Assembly (NCBI RefSeq): GCF_007673235.1
Contig: NZ_VDZH01000002.1
Span: forward strand, 389,652 to 453,651
Origin: Curtobacterium pusillum
GTDB lineage: Bacteria > Actinomycetota > Actinomycetes > Actinomycetales > Microbacteriaceae
DNA length: 64,000 nt
Direction: 5' to 3'
Shown: in pieces, positions 44,451 through 52,767 of the stretch
Layout: every line of letters begins with the position of its first letter
How positions within the stretch are numbered: the stretch's first letter is position 1
Translations under genes and position numbers: made by a program
The notes under the pieces: model-generated
Databases searched by the model: none
What the model was told of the DNA's origin: nothing
The model's input: only the letters and a program-made list of their open reading frames with translations

Positions 44451-44465
44451 TGGAACGGTCGTTTC
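44451..44465. promoter_or_regulatory. Allantoin-operon operator, site 1
   Basis: TGGAACGGTCGTTTC, about 120 bp before the permease start. It shares a TG(G/T)AACG(A/G)TCGT core with two other sites (44482-44496, reverse strand; 48303-48317). Probable binding site for the RpiR regulator at the end of the operon. Confidence 0.6.
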
Positions 44466-44481
44466 AGGACGGGTGGCGCGA

Positions 44482-44496
44482 CACACGACCGTTACA
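44482..44496. promoter_or_regulatory. Allantoin-operon operator, site 2
   Basis: On the minus strand TGTAACGGTCGTGTG. Its centre is 31 bp (three helical turns) from that of site 1, so two dimers would sit on the same DNA face. Confidence 0.6.
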
Positions 44497-44583
44497 CGGG
44501 GGAAACGGGCGGCTCGAAGAGGCTCCGTAGCTTCGTGGCAGAGGCGGGCACCGCTCGCCCTTCCCACTCCTTCGGAGGACGCC

Positions 44584-46143
44584 ATGGCTACAGAGATCGC
44601 GACCCCGGTCGCCGCGCCCCACGCCCCCCTCACGACGGCAGCCCCCGCGGGTGCCGGCGTCGTCAAGCCCGGGTACGACCCGGCGCTCACCAACGAAGAC
44701 CTCGCCCCGCTGCGCAAGCAGACCTGGACGAGCTACAACATCTTCGCGTTCTGGATGTCCGACGTGCACTCGGTCGGCGGGTACGTCACCGCCGGGTCGC
44801 TCTTCGCCCTCGGCATCGCCAGCTGGCAGGTGCTCATCGCCCTGGTGGTCGGCATCCTCATCGTGCAGGTGTTCGCGAACCTCGTCGCGAAGCCGTCCCA
44901 GCGCACCGGGGTGCCGTACCCGGTGATCAACCGCGCGGTCTTCGGCGTCCTCGGGGCGAACGTCCCCGCGATCATCCGCGGCCTCATCGCGATGGCCTGG
45001 TACGGCGTGCAGACGTTCCTCGCCGCGCAGTCGCTCAACATCATCTTCCTGAAGTTCATCCCCGCGTCGGCCGGGCTGCTCGAGCACTCGTTCCTCGGGT
45101 TGTCCGCGCTCGGCTGGATCTCGTACGCGATCCTCTGGGTGGCGCAGGGCGCGCTGTTCTGGATGGGGATGGACGCGATCAAGAAGTTCATCGACTGGGC
45201 CGGTCCCGCGGTGTACGTCGTGATGATCGCCCTCGCCGTCTACCTGGTCGGGCAGGCGGGCATCGGCAACATCTCGTTCACGCTGTCCGCGGGGGAGCCG
45301 CTCTCCTTCAGCGCGAGCATCCCGGTGATGCTGTCGGCGATCGCCCTGGTCGTGAGCTACTTCTCCGGCCCGATGCTGAACTTCGGCGACTTCTCCCGCT
45401 ACGCGAAGTCCTACGGTGCGGTGAAGCGCGGCAACCTCTGGGGCCTGCCGATCAACTTCCTGTTCTTCTCGGTGCTGACCGTGCTCTGCGCCAGCGCCAC
45501 GGTGCCGGTGTTCGGCAAGCTGATCACGGACCCGATCGAGACCGTGCAGGCGATCGGCGCCCCGTTCGCGATCCTGCTCGGCGGCCTGACGTTCGTCACC
45601 GCGACGGTCGGCATCAACATCGTCGCGAACTTCATCAGCCCCGCGTTCGACTTCTCCAACGTGGCGCCGCGGAAGATCAGCTGGCGTGCCGGCGGGATGA
45701 TCGCGGCGGTCGGTTCCGTGCTCCTCACCCCGTGGAACTGGTACGGCAACGACCAGGCGATCCTGTACACGCTCGGGGTGCTCGGCGCCCTGATCGGCCC
45801 GCTGTTCGGCATCCTCATCGCCGGCTACTACATCGTCGCGAAGCAGCGCGTGGCCGTCGACGACATGTACACGAAGGACCCGAGCGCCCGGTACTGGTAC
45901 GCGAAGGGCTTCAACCCGAATGCGATCTGGACGCTCGTGGTCACCGGGGTGATCTCGGTCGCCAGCGCGGTCCTGCCCTCGGCCCTCGGCGTCGTACCGT
46001 GGCTGTCGAACTACAGCTGGTTCATCGGCTGCGCGCTCGGACTCGTGGTCTTCTGGGGGCTCGAGCGTGCTCGCCCGAGCATGCCGGAGCTCGCCGCCGA
46101 CGACCCGACGGTCGACGACGGAGCAGCGACCGGCCGCGCCTGA
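44584..46143 (+). CDS. NCS1-family allantoin/hydantoin permease
   Basis: Twelve-helix sodium or proton symporter (519 aa) for nucleobase-like substrates. NEDLAPLRKQTWTSYNIFAFWMSD at the start of helix 1, split around the unwound region, and the SYFSGPMLNFGDFSRYAK segment mark the NCS1 family (PucI, Mhp1, AllP). Because racemase, allantoinase and AllC-type genes follow, allantoin is the probable substrate. ATG 44584 has TTCGGAGGACG upstream. It is the first gene of the operon behind two operator-like sites. Confidence 0.88.
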   Translation: MATEIATPVAAPHAPLTTAAPAGAGVVKPGYDPALTNEDLAPLRKQTWTSYNIFAFWMSDVHSVGGYVTAGSLFALGIASWQVLIALVVGILIVQVFANLVAKPSQRTGVPYPVINRAVFGVLGANVPAIIRGLIAMAWYGVQTFLAAQSLNIIFLKFIPASAGLLEHSFLGLSALGWISYAILWVAQGALFWMGMDAIKKFIDWAGPAVYVVMIALAVYLVGQAGIGNISFTLSAGEPLSFSASIPVMLSAIALVVSYFSGPMLNFGDFSRYAKSYGAVKRGNLWGLPINFLFFSVLTVLCASATVPVFGKLITDPIETVQAIGAPFAILLGGLTFVTATVGINIVANFISPAFDFSNVAPRKISWRAGGMIAAVGSVLLTPWNWYGNDQAILYTLGVLGALIGPLFGILIAGYYIVAKQRVAVDDMYTKDPSARYWYAKGFNPNAIWTLVVTGVISVASAVLPSALGVVPWLSNYSWFIGCALGLVVFWGLERARPSMPELAADDPTVDDGAATGRA

Positions 46144-46178
46144 ACCACCGCACCACCCGCACCACCGGAAGGACCCCG

Positions 46179-46943
46179 ATGCGCATCCGCGTCGTCAACC
46201 CCAACACCACGAGCTCGATGACCGCGGCGATCGGCACCGCCGCCGCCGCGGTCGCCGGGCCCGGCACGATCCTCGAGGCCGTCAACCCCACCATGGGGCC
46301 GGCGTCCATCGAGAGTCACTACGAGGAAGCCCTGGCCGTGCCGGGGCTCCTCGAGCAGATCGTGATCGGCGAGCAGGAGGGAGTGGACGCCTACGTGGTC
46401 GCCTGCTTCGGGGATCCGGGACTCGACGCCGCGCGGGAGGCCGCCTCCGGACCCGTCGTCGGGATCGCGGAGGCGGGCTTCCACGCGGCGGCGCTGCTCG
46501 GACGGCGCTTCGGGGTCGTCACCACCCTCGGCCGGACGGTCGGTCGGGCGCACGAGCTCGCCGAGCGGTACGGTTTCGCGTCGCTCGTCACCGAGATCCG
46601 GGCGTGCGAGGTGCCCGTCCTCGAGCTCGACGACCCGGCGTCCGGTGCCCGGGCGCTCGTGATCGAGGAGTGCCGGGCAGTGATCGCGGGCGGTGCGGAC
46701 GCGGTCGTGCTCGGCTGCGCCGGGATGGCGGACTTCTGCGCCGAGGTGTCCCGGGCGATCGGGGCACCCGTGGTCGACGGGGTGGCCGCGGCGACCGTGC
46801 TCGCCGAGTCGCTCGTGCGCCTCGGGCTGACGACCGGGAAGCACGGCGAGTACGCCGCCCCACCGGCCAAGCCGATGTCGGGACTGCTCGCGGGGTTCGA
46901 ACGCCACCCGTCGGCGGACGCGACGGTCGGGGCGGACGCATGA
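46179..46943 (+). CDS. Allantoin/hydantoin racemase
   Basis: Asp/Glu/hydantoin racemase-superfamily enzyme (254 aa). The N-terminal signature RIRVVNPNTTSSMT and the two catalytic cysteines, in VACFGDPGLDAA (about residue 74) and LGCAGMAD (about residue 180), are present. In allantoin operons this enzyme (HpxA type) interconverts allantoin enantiomers so that the stereospecific allantoinase can use both. The stop overlaps the allantoinase ATG (ATGA). Confidence 0.88.
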   Translation: MRIRVVNPNTTSSMTAAIGTAAAAVAGPGTILEAVNPTMGPASIESHYEEALAVPGLLEQIVIGEQEGVDAYVVACFGDPGLDAAREAASGPVVGIAEAGFHAAALLGRRFGVVTTLGRTVGRAHELAERYGFASLVTEIRACEVPVLELDDPASGARALVIEECRAVIAGGADAVVLGCAGMADFCAEVSRAIGAPVVDGVAAATVLAESLVRLGLTTGKHGEYAAPPAKPMSGLLAGFERHPSADATVGADA

Positions 46944-48307
46944 CGGGCCTCCAGGCCGACCTCGTCCTCCGCGCGGAACGCGCCTGGGTCGACGGCGCCT
47001 TCCGCCCCGCCGCGGTCGTCGTCCGCGACGGCCGTGTGGCGGACGTCCTCCCGTTCGACGCGGACGTCGCCGCGCTCGACGACCGCCGTGTGCCCGACGG
47101 ACAGGTGCTGCTCCCCGGCCTCGTCGACACCCACGTGCACGTCAACGAACCCGGACGGACCGAGTGGGAGGGCTTCGCCTCAGCAACCCGGGCCGCCGCG
47201 CTCGGCGGCGTGACGACGATCATCGACATGCCGCTCAACTCGATCCCGGCCACGACCACGGTCGAGGCGCTCGACGTCAAGCGCGCCAGTGCCGAGGGCC
47301 GCGTCGCCGTCGACGTGGGCTTCTGGGGCGGGGCGATCCCCGCGAGCCTCGGATCCCTCGACCGGCTGCACGACGCCGGCGTCTTCGGCTTCAAGTGCTT
47401 CACGGCGCCGTCCGGTGTCGACGAGTTCCCGCACCTCGACGGTTCGCAGCTGCGTGCCGCCATCGAGGAGGTCGCGCGCATCGACGCCCTGCTCATCGTG
47501 CACGCCGAGGACCCCGAGTACCTGGTCGACCACGAGGCGCTCGGCGGGCACTACCAGGACTTCCTCGTCACCCGCCCGGTCGACGCGGAGCGGTCCGCGA
47601 TCGCCCGCGTCATCGAGGGTGCACGGGCCACCGGCGCGCGGGTCCACATCCTGCACCTGTCCGACGCCGGGGCGCTGCCCATGATCCGCGCGGCCAAGGC
47701 GGACGGGGTCCGGCTGACGGTCGAGACCTGTCCGCACTACCTCGCGTTCGAGGCGGGCACGATCCCGGACGGCGCGACCGAGTACAAGTGCTGCCCGCCG
47801 ATCCGTGACGACGCGAACCGTGACGCCCTGTGGGCCGGCGTGCTCGACGGCACGATCGACATGGTCGTGTCGGACCACTCGCCCTCCACCGCGGACCTGA
47901 AGACCGACGACTGGGGCCTCGCGTGGGGCGGGATCGCCGGCCTGCAGGTCGGGTTCCGCGCGGTCTGGACCGAGGCTTCGCGCCGCGGGATCGCCCTCGA
48001 GGACCTCCTGCCGCTCTTCACGACCGGCCCTGCGGCGCTCGCCGGCTTCGCCGACCGCGGCGTGATCGCGCCCGGCGCGTTGGCCCACTTCGCGGTGTTC
48101 GACCCGTCTGCCACGGCCGTCATCGACGTGGCCGGGCTCGAACACCGCAACCCGGTCTCCGCGTTCGCCGGCCTGGAGGCACGGGGCCGAGTCACCGAGA
48201 CCTGGTTGCGCGGGCGGTTGGTCGCGTCTTCGGACGCCGGCGTCACGTCCGTCGCCGGTCGGCTGGTCACACGGCCCGTCGACGTGCTCGTCGAAACACC
48301 CTTGTAA
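46940..48307 (+). CDS. allB: Allantoinase
   Basis: Zinc amidohydrolase opening allantoin to allantoate (455 aa). Metal and catalytic residues are visible: His65 and His67 (DTHVHVNEPG), carboxylated Lys152 (GFKCFTA), His188 (VHAED), His239 (HILHLSDA) and Asp312 (VSDHSPS). EYKCCPPIRDDANR is characteristic of allantoinase as opposed to dihydropyrimidinase. It is coupled to the racemase gene by a 4-nt overlap. An operator-like site overlaps its stop codon. Confidence 0.92.
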   Translation: MTGLQADLVLRAERAWVDGAFRPAAVVVRDGRVADVLPFDADVAALDDRRVPDGQVLLPGLVDTHVHVNEPGRTEWEGFASATRAAALGGVTTIIDMPLNSIPATTTVEALDVKRASAEGRVAVDVGFWGGAIPASLGSLDRLHDAGVFGFKCFTAPSGVDEFPHLDGSQLRAAIEEVARIDALLIVHAEDPEYLVDHEALGGHYQDFLVTRPVDAERSAIARVIEGARATGARVHILHLSDAGALPMIRAAKADGVRLTVETCPHYLAFEAGTIPDGATEYKCCPPIRDDANRDALWAGVLDGTIDMVVSDHSPSTADLKTDDWGLAWGGIAGLQVGFRAVWTEASRRGIALEDLLPLFTTGPAALAGFADRGVIAPGALAHFAVFDPSATAVIDVAGLEHRNPVSAFAGLEARGRVTETWLRGRLVASSDAGVTSVAGRLVTRPVDVLVETPL

Positions 48308-48317
48308 CGATCGTTCC
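48303..48317. promoter_or_regulatory. Allantoin-operon operator, site 3
   Basis: TGTAACGATCGTTCC, with the 10-bp perfect palindrome AACGATCGTT at its core, overlaps the allantoinase stop and lies 34 nt before the aminotransferase start. A wider inverted repeat TCGTTCCG-N13-CGGAACGA (48311-48339) covers the short gap. It suggests an internal regulated promoter. Confidence 0.6.
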
Positions 48318-48350
48318 GATACGATCTTGACCGGAACGAGAGGACCGACC

Positions 48351-49607
48351 ATGCTCCCTGTGAACCCGCCCGCCCGTCTCCTCATGGGACCGGGGCCGAT
48401 CACCGCCGACCCGCGCGTGCTCCGTGCCCTGTCGACCCCGCTCGTCGGGCAGTACGACCCGTGGATGACGACCACGATGAACGAGACGCAGGAGCTGTAC
48501 CGGCGGGTGTTCGGCACCGACAACGACGCGACCGTCCTCGTCGACGGGACCTCGCGCGCCGGGATCGAGGCGGCGCTGGTGTCGCTGCTCGCACCGGGGG
48601 ACCGCGTGCTCGTGCCGGTGTTCGGGCGCTTCGGGCACCTGCTCGCCGAGATCGCCGGGCGTGCCGGAGCCGAGGTCCACACGATCGAGACCGACTGGGG
48701 GCAGGTGTTCACGCCGTCCGCGATCGAGGACGCGATCGTCCGTGTCCGTCCGAAGGTCCTGGCGATCGTGCAGGGCGACACCTCGACGACGATGAACCAG
48801 CCGCTCGACGAGCTCGGCGCGATCTGCGACCGGCACGGCGTGCTGTTCTACACCGACGCCACCGCGACCATCGGGGGCAACCCGCTCGAGGTCGACGCGT
48901 GGGGCATCGACGCGGTGAGCGCCGGGCTGCAGAAGTGCCTCGGCGGCCCGTCCGGCAGCGCGCCGCTCACGGTGTCGCCGCGCGCGGTCGAGGTCCTCGA
49001 CCAGCGGCGCAGCGTCGAGGCCGGCATCCGCGAACCCGGCGACGAGGTCTCCGACGAGCCGATCCGGTCGAACTACCTCGACCTGGCGATGATCCTCGAC
49101 TACTGGGGCCCGCGTCGGCTCAACCACCACACCGAGGCGGCGTCGATGCTCTACGCCGCGAACGAGTGCGCCCGCATCCTGCTCGAGGAAGGCCGCGACG
49201 CGGTGATCGCCCGGCACGAGACCGCTGGCAGCGCCATGCTCGCCGGCGTGCAGGCCCTCGGGCTCGGGGTCTTCGGGGACCTCGGACACAAGATGCACAA
49301 CGTCGTCGCGGTCGAGATCCCGTCCGACGTCGTGGGCGACCAGGTCCGGGCGTCGATGCTCGACGACCACGGCATCGAGATCGGCACGTCGTTCGGGCCG
49401 CTGCACGGCAAGGTCTGGCGGATCGGGACCATGGGCTACAACGCCCGGAAGGACGCCGTCGTGACGACGCTCGCCGCGCTCGAGCACGCGCTCCGCCGGG
49501 CCGGTCACGCGGTGCCGCAGGGCGGGGGCGTCGACGCGGCGCTCGACGTCTACGCCGGTGCCGTGTCTGCGGGTGTCTCCGGCTCGCCCGTCGGGGTCCC
49601 CGCGTGA
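48351..49607 (+). CDS. PucG-like (ureidoglycine/alanine-glyoxylate) aminotransferase
   Basis: Class V PLP aminotransferase (418 aa). The PLP lysine is Lys195 (GLQKCLGGPSG) and the cofactor aspartate is Asp169 (YTDATATIGG). MGPGPITADPRVLRAL near the N-terminus is typical of alanine-glyoxylate and PucG enzymes. In Bacillus, PucG transaminates ureidoglycine, the product of allantoate amidohydrolase, with glyoxylate. The next gene encodes such a hydrolase, so the same step is likely here. ATG 48351 has GAGAGGA upstream. Confidence 0.88.
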   Translation: MLPVNPPARLLMGPGPITADPRVLRALSTPLVGQYDPWMTTTMNETQELYRRVFGTDNDATVLVDGTSRAGIEAALVSLLAPGDRVLVPVFGRFGHLLAEIAGRAGAEVHTIETDWGQVFTPSAIEDAIVRVRPKVLAIVQGDTSTTMNQPLDELGAICDRHGVLFYTDATATIGGNPLEVDAWGIDAVSAGLQKCLGGPSGSAPLTVSPRAVEVLDQRRSVEAGIREPGDEVSDEPIRSNYLDLAMILDYWGPRRLNHHTEAASMLYAANECARILLEEGRDAVIARHETAGSAMLAGVQALGLGVFGDLGHKMHNVVAVEIPSDVVGDQVRASMLDDHGIEIGTSFGPLHGKVWRIGTMGYNARKDAVVTTLAALEHALRRAGHAVPQGGGVDAALDVYAGAVSAGVSGSPVGVPA

Positions 49608-50863
49608 GCGCCGCAGCCGTGGTGCGCGCCACCGAGCTGGCCACCGCCGACGCCGAACTCGTCGCGCGCTGGTGCGACGAACTGGCCCTCGTCACCGCGG
49701 AGACCGGCCGGATCACCCGTGTCTACCTGTCGCCCGAGCACGCCCGGGTCAACGCGATCGTCGCCGGGTGGATGCAGGACGCCGGGCTCACCACCTGGCA
49801 GGACGCCGCCGGCAACCTGCACGGCCGCGTCGACGGTGCCACGGCCGACGCCCCGGTCCTCCTGCTCGGCTCGCACCTCGACACCGTGGTCGACGCCGGC
49901 CGGTACGACGGGATCGTCGGGGTCCTGATGGCCGTCCGCACCGTCGCCCGCCTGACCGCGGCCGGGCCGTTGCCCGTCGCGCTCGAGGTCATCGCGTTCT
50001 CCGACGAGGAGGGCACCCGGTTCGGCAAGGCGCTGCTCGGGTCCTCCGCGGTCGCCGGCGTCTGGGACGAGTCGTGGTGGGACCTGGCCGACGGCGACCG
50101 GGTCACCCTCCGTCGGGCGTTCGAGGACTTCGGGCTCGATCCGTCACGGGTCGGCGAGGCCGCGGCGGACCCGGCCACACTCGCGGGCTACCTCGAGGCG
50201 CACATCGAGCAGGGGCCGTACCTCGAGCAGGCCGGGCAGGCACTCGGCGTCGTCACGAGCATCGCGAGCGCCCGGCGCTTCACGGTCGAGGCCGTGGGCG
50301 AGGCCCGGCACGCCGGCGGCACCCCGTACGAGCGACGGCACGACGCACTGCTCGCCGCCGCCGAGGCCGCGCTCGCCGTGGAACGGATCTGCCGGGCGTC
50401 GCAGCACGTCGGCACGGTCGGCACCATGACCGTGGAGCCCGGCGCCGTCAACGTCGTCCCGGGGCTCGCGCGGTTCTCGGTCGACCTCCGCGGGGAGTTC
50501 GACGAGGGACGCGACGAGGTCTGGGACGAGATCACCAAGGCGTTCGCCCTCATCGGGGAGCGCCGCGGGGTGAGCGTCGAGCCCACCGAGGTGCACCGTG
50601 CCCCCGCCGTGTTCTGTGCACCGCGGCTGATGGACGCCGTCCGTGCGGGCATCGAGTCGACGGGTGAGGCTGCCCCGATGGAGCTGTTCTCCCGTGCCGG
50701 GCACGATGCGATGTCGCTCGGGCTGATCACCGACGTGGCGATGCTGTTCCTCCGCAACCCGGACGGCATCAGCCACCACCCCGACGAGTTCGTCTCGACC
50801 GAGGACATCGCCCTCGGACTCGACGCCCTCGCCGTCGCGGTCGAACGGGTGGCGCGGACATGA
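49604..50863 (+). CDS. allC: Allantoate amidohydrolase-like M20 enzyme
   Basis: Zinc or manganese amidohydrolase (419 aa) of the AllC/hydantoin-carbamoylase group. Metal ligands are His91 (GSHLDTV), Asp102 (YDG), Glu136 (SDEEGTRF) and His in YLEAHIEQGP, with a late SRAGHDAMSL motif. It would cleave allantoate to ureidoglycine, CO2 and ammonia. The usual GxANHAGTTP motif reads GEARHAGGTP, a modest departure. GTG start overlapping the aminotransferase stop. An N-carbamoyl-amino-acid hydrolase is the alternative. Confidence 0.86.
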   Translation: MSAAAVVRATELATADAELVARWCDELALVTAETGRITRVYLSPEHARVNAIVAGWMQDAGLTTWQDAAGNLHGRVDGATADAPVLLLGSHLDTVVDAGRYDGIVGVLMAVRTVARLTAAGPLPVALEVIAFSDEEGTRFGKALLGSSAVAGVWDESWWDLADGDRVTLRRAFEDFGLDPSRVGEAAADPATLAGYLEAHIEQGPYLEQAGQALGVVTSIASARRFTVEAVGEARHAGGTPYERRHDALLAAAEAALAVERICRASQHVGTVGTMTVEPGAVNVVPGLARFSVDLRGEFDEGRDEVWDEITKAFALIGERRGVSVEPTEVHRAPAVFCAPRLMDAVRAGIESTGEAAPMELFSRAGHDAMSLGLITDVAMLFLRNPDGISHHPDEFVSTEDIALGLDALAVAVERVART

Positions 50864-51693
50864 GCACCGCCGGACCCGACGTCCGCGCCCGCATCGACTC
50901 GGTGTGGGAGCAGCTCTCGCCCGCCGAACGACGGGTCGCCGCGATGGTGCGCCACGACCCGGAGCTCCTGCTCGTCGGGACCTCGGCCGAACTGGCCGCC
51001 GAGTCGGGGACCTCGAAGGCCACGGTCTCGCGGCTGGTCCGCTCCCTGGGGTTCCAGGACGCCGCCGAGGTCCGGCAGAGCCTCATGTCCGCGCGGGGCA
51101 CCGGACTGCCCTGGGCTGCCGAGGACGCCGCCCACGTCGACCAGCGAGCCGTCGAATCGCGGAACCTCGACGCAGCCTTCGCGTCGCTCGCCCGCGCCGA
51201 CCGACCCCGGCTCGCGCGGCGCATCGTCCGCGCCCGTCGCGTGCTCGTGATCGGGGAGCGCGGTGCGTACCCGATCGCCCTCCAGCTCCGCGCGCAGCTC
51301 GCCCAGGTCCGACCGGACGTGCGGGTCGGACCCGCCCCGGGACAGCGTCTCGGGGAAGAGGTGGCGGACCTCGACCGCCGCGACCTCGTCGTCCTCGTCA
51401 CCGTGCGGCGGCACGCGGCCGGGGTGGACCGGGCCGTGCGGCACTGCGTCTCGACCGGTGCCGACGTCGTCGTCCTCGGCGACCCGACCGCCGCCGTCAT
51501 CGCGGCGCCCGCGAACACGGCGATCCTCTGCCCGGTCGACTCGCCCTCGGCGTTCGACTCGATGGCGGCGCTCTTCGCGGTGGTCGCCGCGATCGCGAAC
51601 GACGTCTACGAGGCGTCCGGCCCGGGTGGCCGGACGCGGGTGGACGCGGTCGCGAAGGCCTACGAGGCGCTCGGCGAACTCGCCGCGCCCTGA
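50860..51693 (+). CDS. RpiR/MurR-family regulator of the allantoin operon
   Basis: 277-aa regulator. The N-terminal RpiR helix-turn-helix (LSPAERRVAAMVRHDPELLL; TSAELAAESGTSKATVSRLV) is followed by a SIS domain (RRVLVIGERGAYPIALQL) that binds a small effector. It is the last gene of the operon, coupled by ATGA to the allC-like gene. It is the best candidate for binding the 15-bp sites at 44451, 44482 and 48303. The 3' end overlaps the convergent SRPBCC gene by 34 nt. Confidence 0.88.
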   Translation: MSTAGPDVRARIDSVWEQLSPAERRVAAMVRHDPELLLVGTSAELAAESGTSKATVSRLVRSLGFQDAAEVRQSLMSARGTGLPWAAEDAAHVDQRAVESRNLDAAFASLARADRPRLARRIVRARRVLVIGERGAYPIALQLRAQLAQVRPDVRVGPAPGQRLGEEVADLDRRDLVVLVTVRRHAAGVDRAVRHCVSTGADVVVLGDPTAAVIAAPANTAILCPVDSPSAFDSMAALFAVVAAIANDVYEASGPGGRTRVDAVAKAYEALGELAAP

Positions 51694-52157
51694 CCGCCGT
51701 GTCCGTCCGCACGGAGCTCGGCCGCGAGTGAGGCGTTCCGCTCGGCGATGAGGCGGGGGAGGTACCGCGCCAGGGCGATCCGCTCGGCGAGCACGCCGAG
51801 CGGTCCGAGCGGGGCGCGGAACTCGATCTCGTCGACCATCCGTGTTCCGCGAGCCGACGGCTCGAAGTGATGGACGTGGTGGAAGCGGGCGAACGGACCA
51901 CGCACCTGCTCGTCGACGAACCGGTGGGGCGCCTCCAGGGCGGTGATCCGACTCGTCATCCGCCAGACGATCCCGAAGTGCCGCGCGCGCCAGGTGACGC
52001 TCTCACCGAGGCCGATCGTGCCGGTGGTCGTGCCGGCCACGGCGCGCTCGTCGGTGGCGGCCATCGAGCGTTCGTGCGCACCGATGTCGAGCGACAGGGC
52101 GAACGCGCGCTCCGGCGGCGCGTCCAGTTCGGTGACGACCCGGAACGCGACCGTCAC
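51660..52157 (-). CDS. SRPBCC (polyketide cyclase/START-like) protein
   Basis: 165-aa single-domain SRPBCC protein with a hydrophobic ligand pocket. VVTELDAPPERAFALSLDIG at the N-terminus and FHHVHHFEPSARGTRMVDEI are typical. The C-terminal tail overlaps the RpiR gene antisense. It overlaps the downstream end of the GNAT gene by 4 nt (ATGA), so the two are coupled. Ligand unknown. Confidence 0.82.
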   Translation of the reverse strand: MTVAFRVVTELDAPPERAFALSLDIGAHERSMAATDERAVAGTTTGTIGLGESVTWRARHFGIVWRMTSRITALEAPHRFVDEQVRGPFARFHHVHHFEPSARGTRMVDEIEFRAPLGPLGVLAERIALARYLPRLIAERNASLAAELRADGHGGQGAASSPSAS

Positions 52158-52729
52158 GACGTCGGCCAGACCGTGGGCGTCGACCGGTCGTCGTCACGGA
52201 GCGCGGCGGCGATGAGCTGGTCGTGACGCTGCCCGCGGTGGTGCACGCCGGACCGGAGTCGCCCCTCGTAGCGCAGCCCGAGTCGCTGCGCGATCGCGGC
52301 CGACGGCGTGTTCGTCGCGATCGCGCGCCACTGCACGCGGACGAACCCGAGGCCGTCGGGGGCGGGTGCGAGCGCCCAGTCGAGGACGGCTGCCGCGGCC
52401 TCGGTCACGAACCCGTGGCCACGGCCGTCCGGGTGCACCGCGTACCCGATCTCCGCGGCGCCGTCGACGAGGCCGAACAGGCCGATCGTGCCGAGCAGCC
52501 GCGGGTCGTCCGCCCGGCGGATCCCGAAGTCGTACCGGGTGTCGGCCGCCCAGCCCGTGCGGACGACCTCGGTGATCCACTGCCGGGCCTCGGCGTGGCC
52601 GTACGGGACGGGCACCGGGGTGTACGCGATGACGTCAGGGTCGTTCGCGTAGGCGACGACGTCCTCGGCGTCGGAGGGTTCCGGCACCGAGAGCACGAGT
52701 CGTTCGGTGCGGAGCGTCACGGGGTCCAT
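52154..52729 (-). CDS. GNAT-family N-acetyltransferase
   Basis: 191-aa acetyltransferase of the RimJ/RimL subgroup: LRTERLVLSVPEPSDAEDV at the start, the acetyl-CoA loop region HPDGRGHGFVTEAAAAVLDW, and a C-terminal NTPSAAIAQRLGLRYEG motif. TAGGCT lies 6 nt upstream of the ATG on the minus strand, which suggests a leaderless mRNA. Target unknown; ribosomal-protein or small-molecule acetylation are both possible. Confidence 0.87.
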   Translation of the reverse strand: MDPVTLRTERLVLSVPEPSDAEDVVAYANDPDVIAYTPVPVPYGHAEARQWITEVVRTGWAADTRYDFGIRRADDPRLLGTIGLFGLVDGAAEIGYAVHPDGRGHGFVTEAAAAVLDWALAPAPDGLGFVRVQWRAIATNTPSAAIAQRLGLRYEGRLRSGVHHRGQRHDQLIAAALRDDDRSTPTVWPTS

Positions 52730-52767
52730 CCGCCGAGCCTAACGAGGACGGGCGGTAGCGTCGGGGG

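Noticed and set aside
46885..46910. GGTTCGAAC, like a tRNA T-loop
   Set aside because: It lies inside the racemase coding sequence and no acceptor stem or anticodon arm can be drawn around it. No tRNA was found elsewhere in the window.
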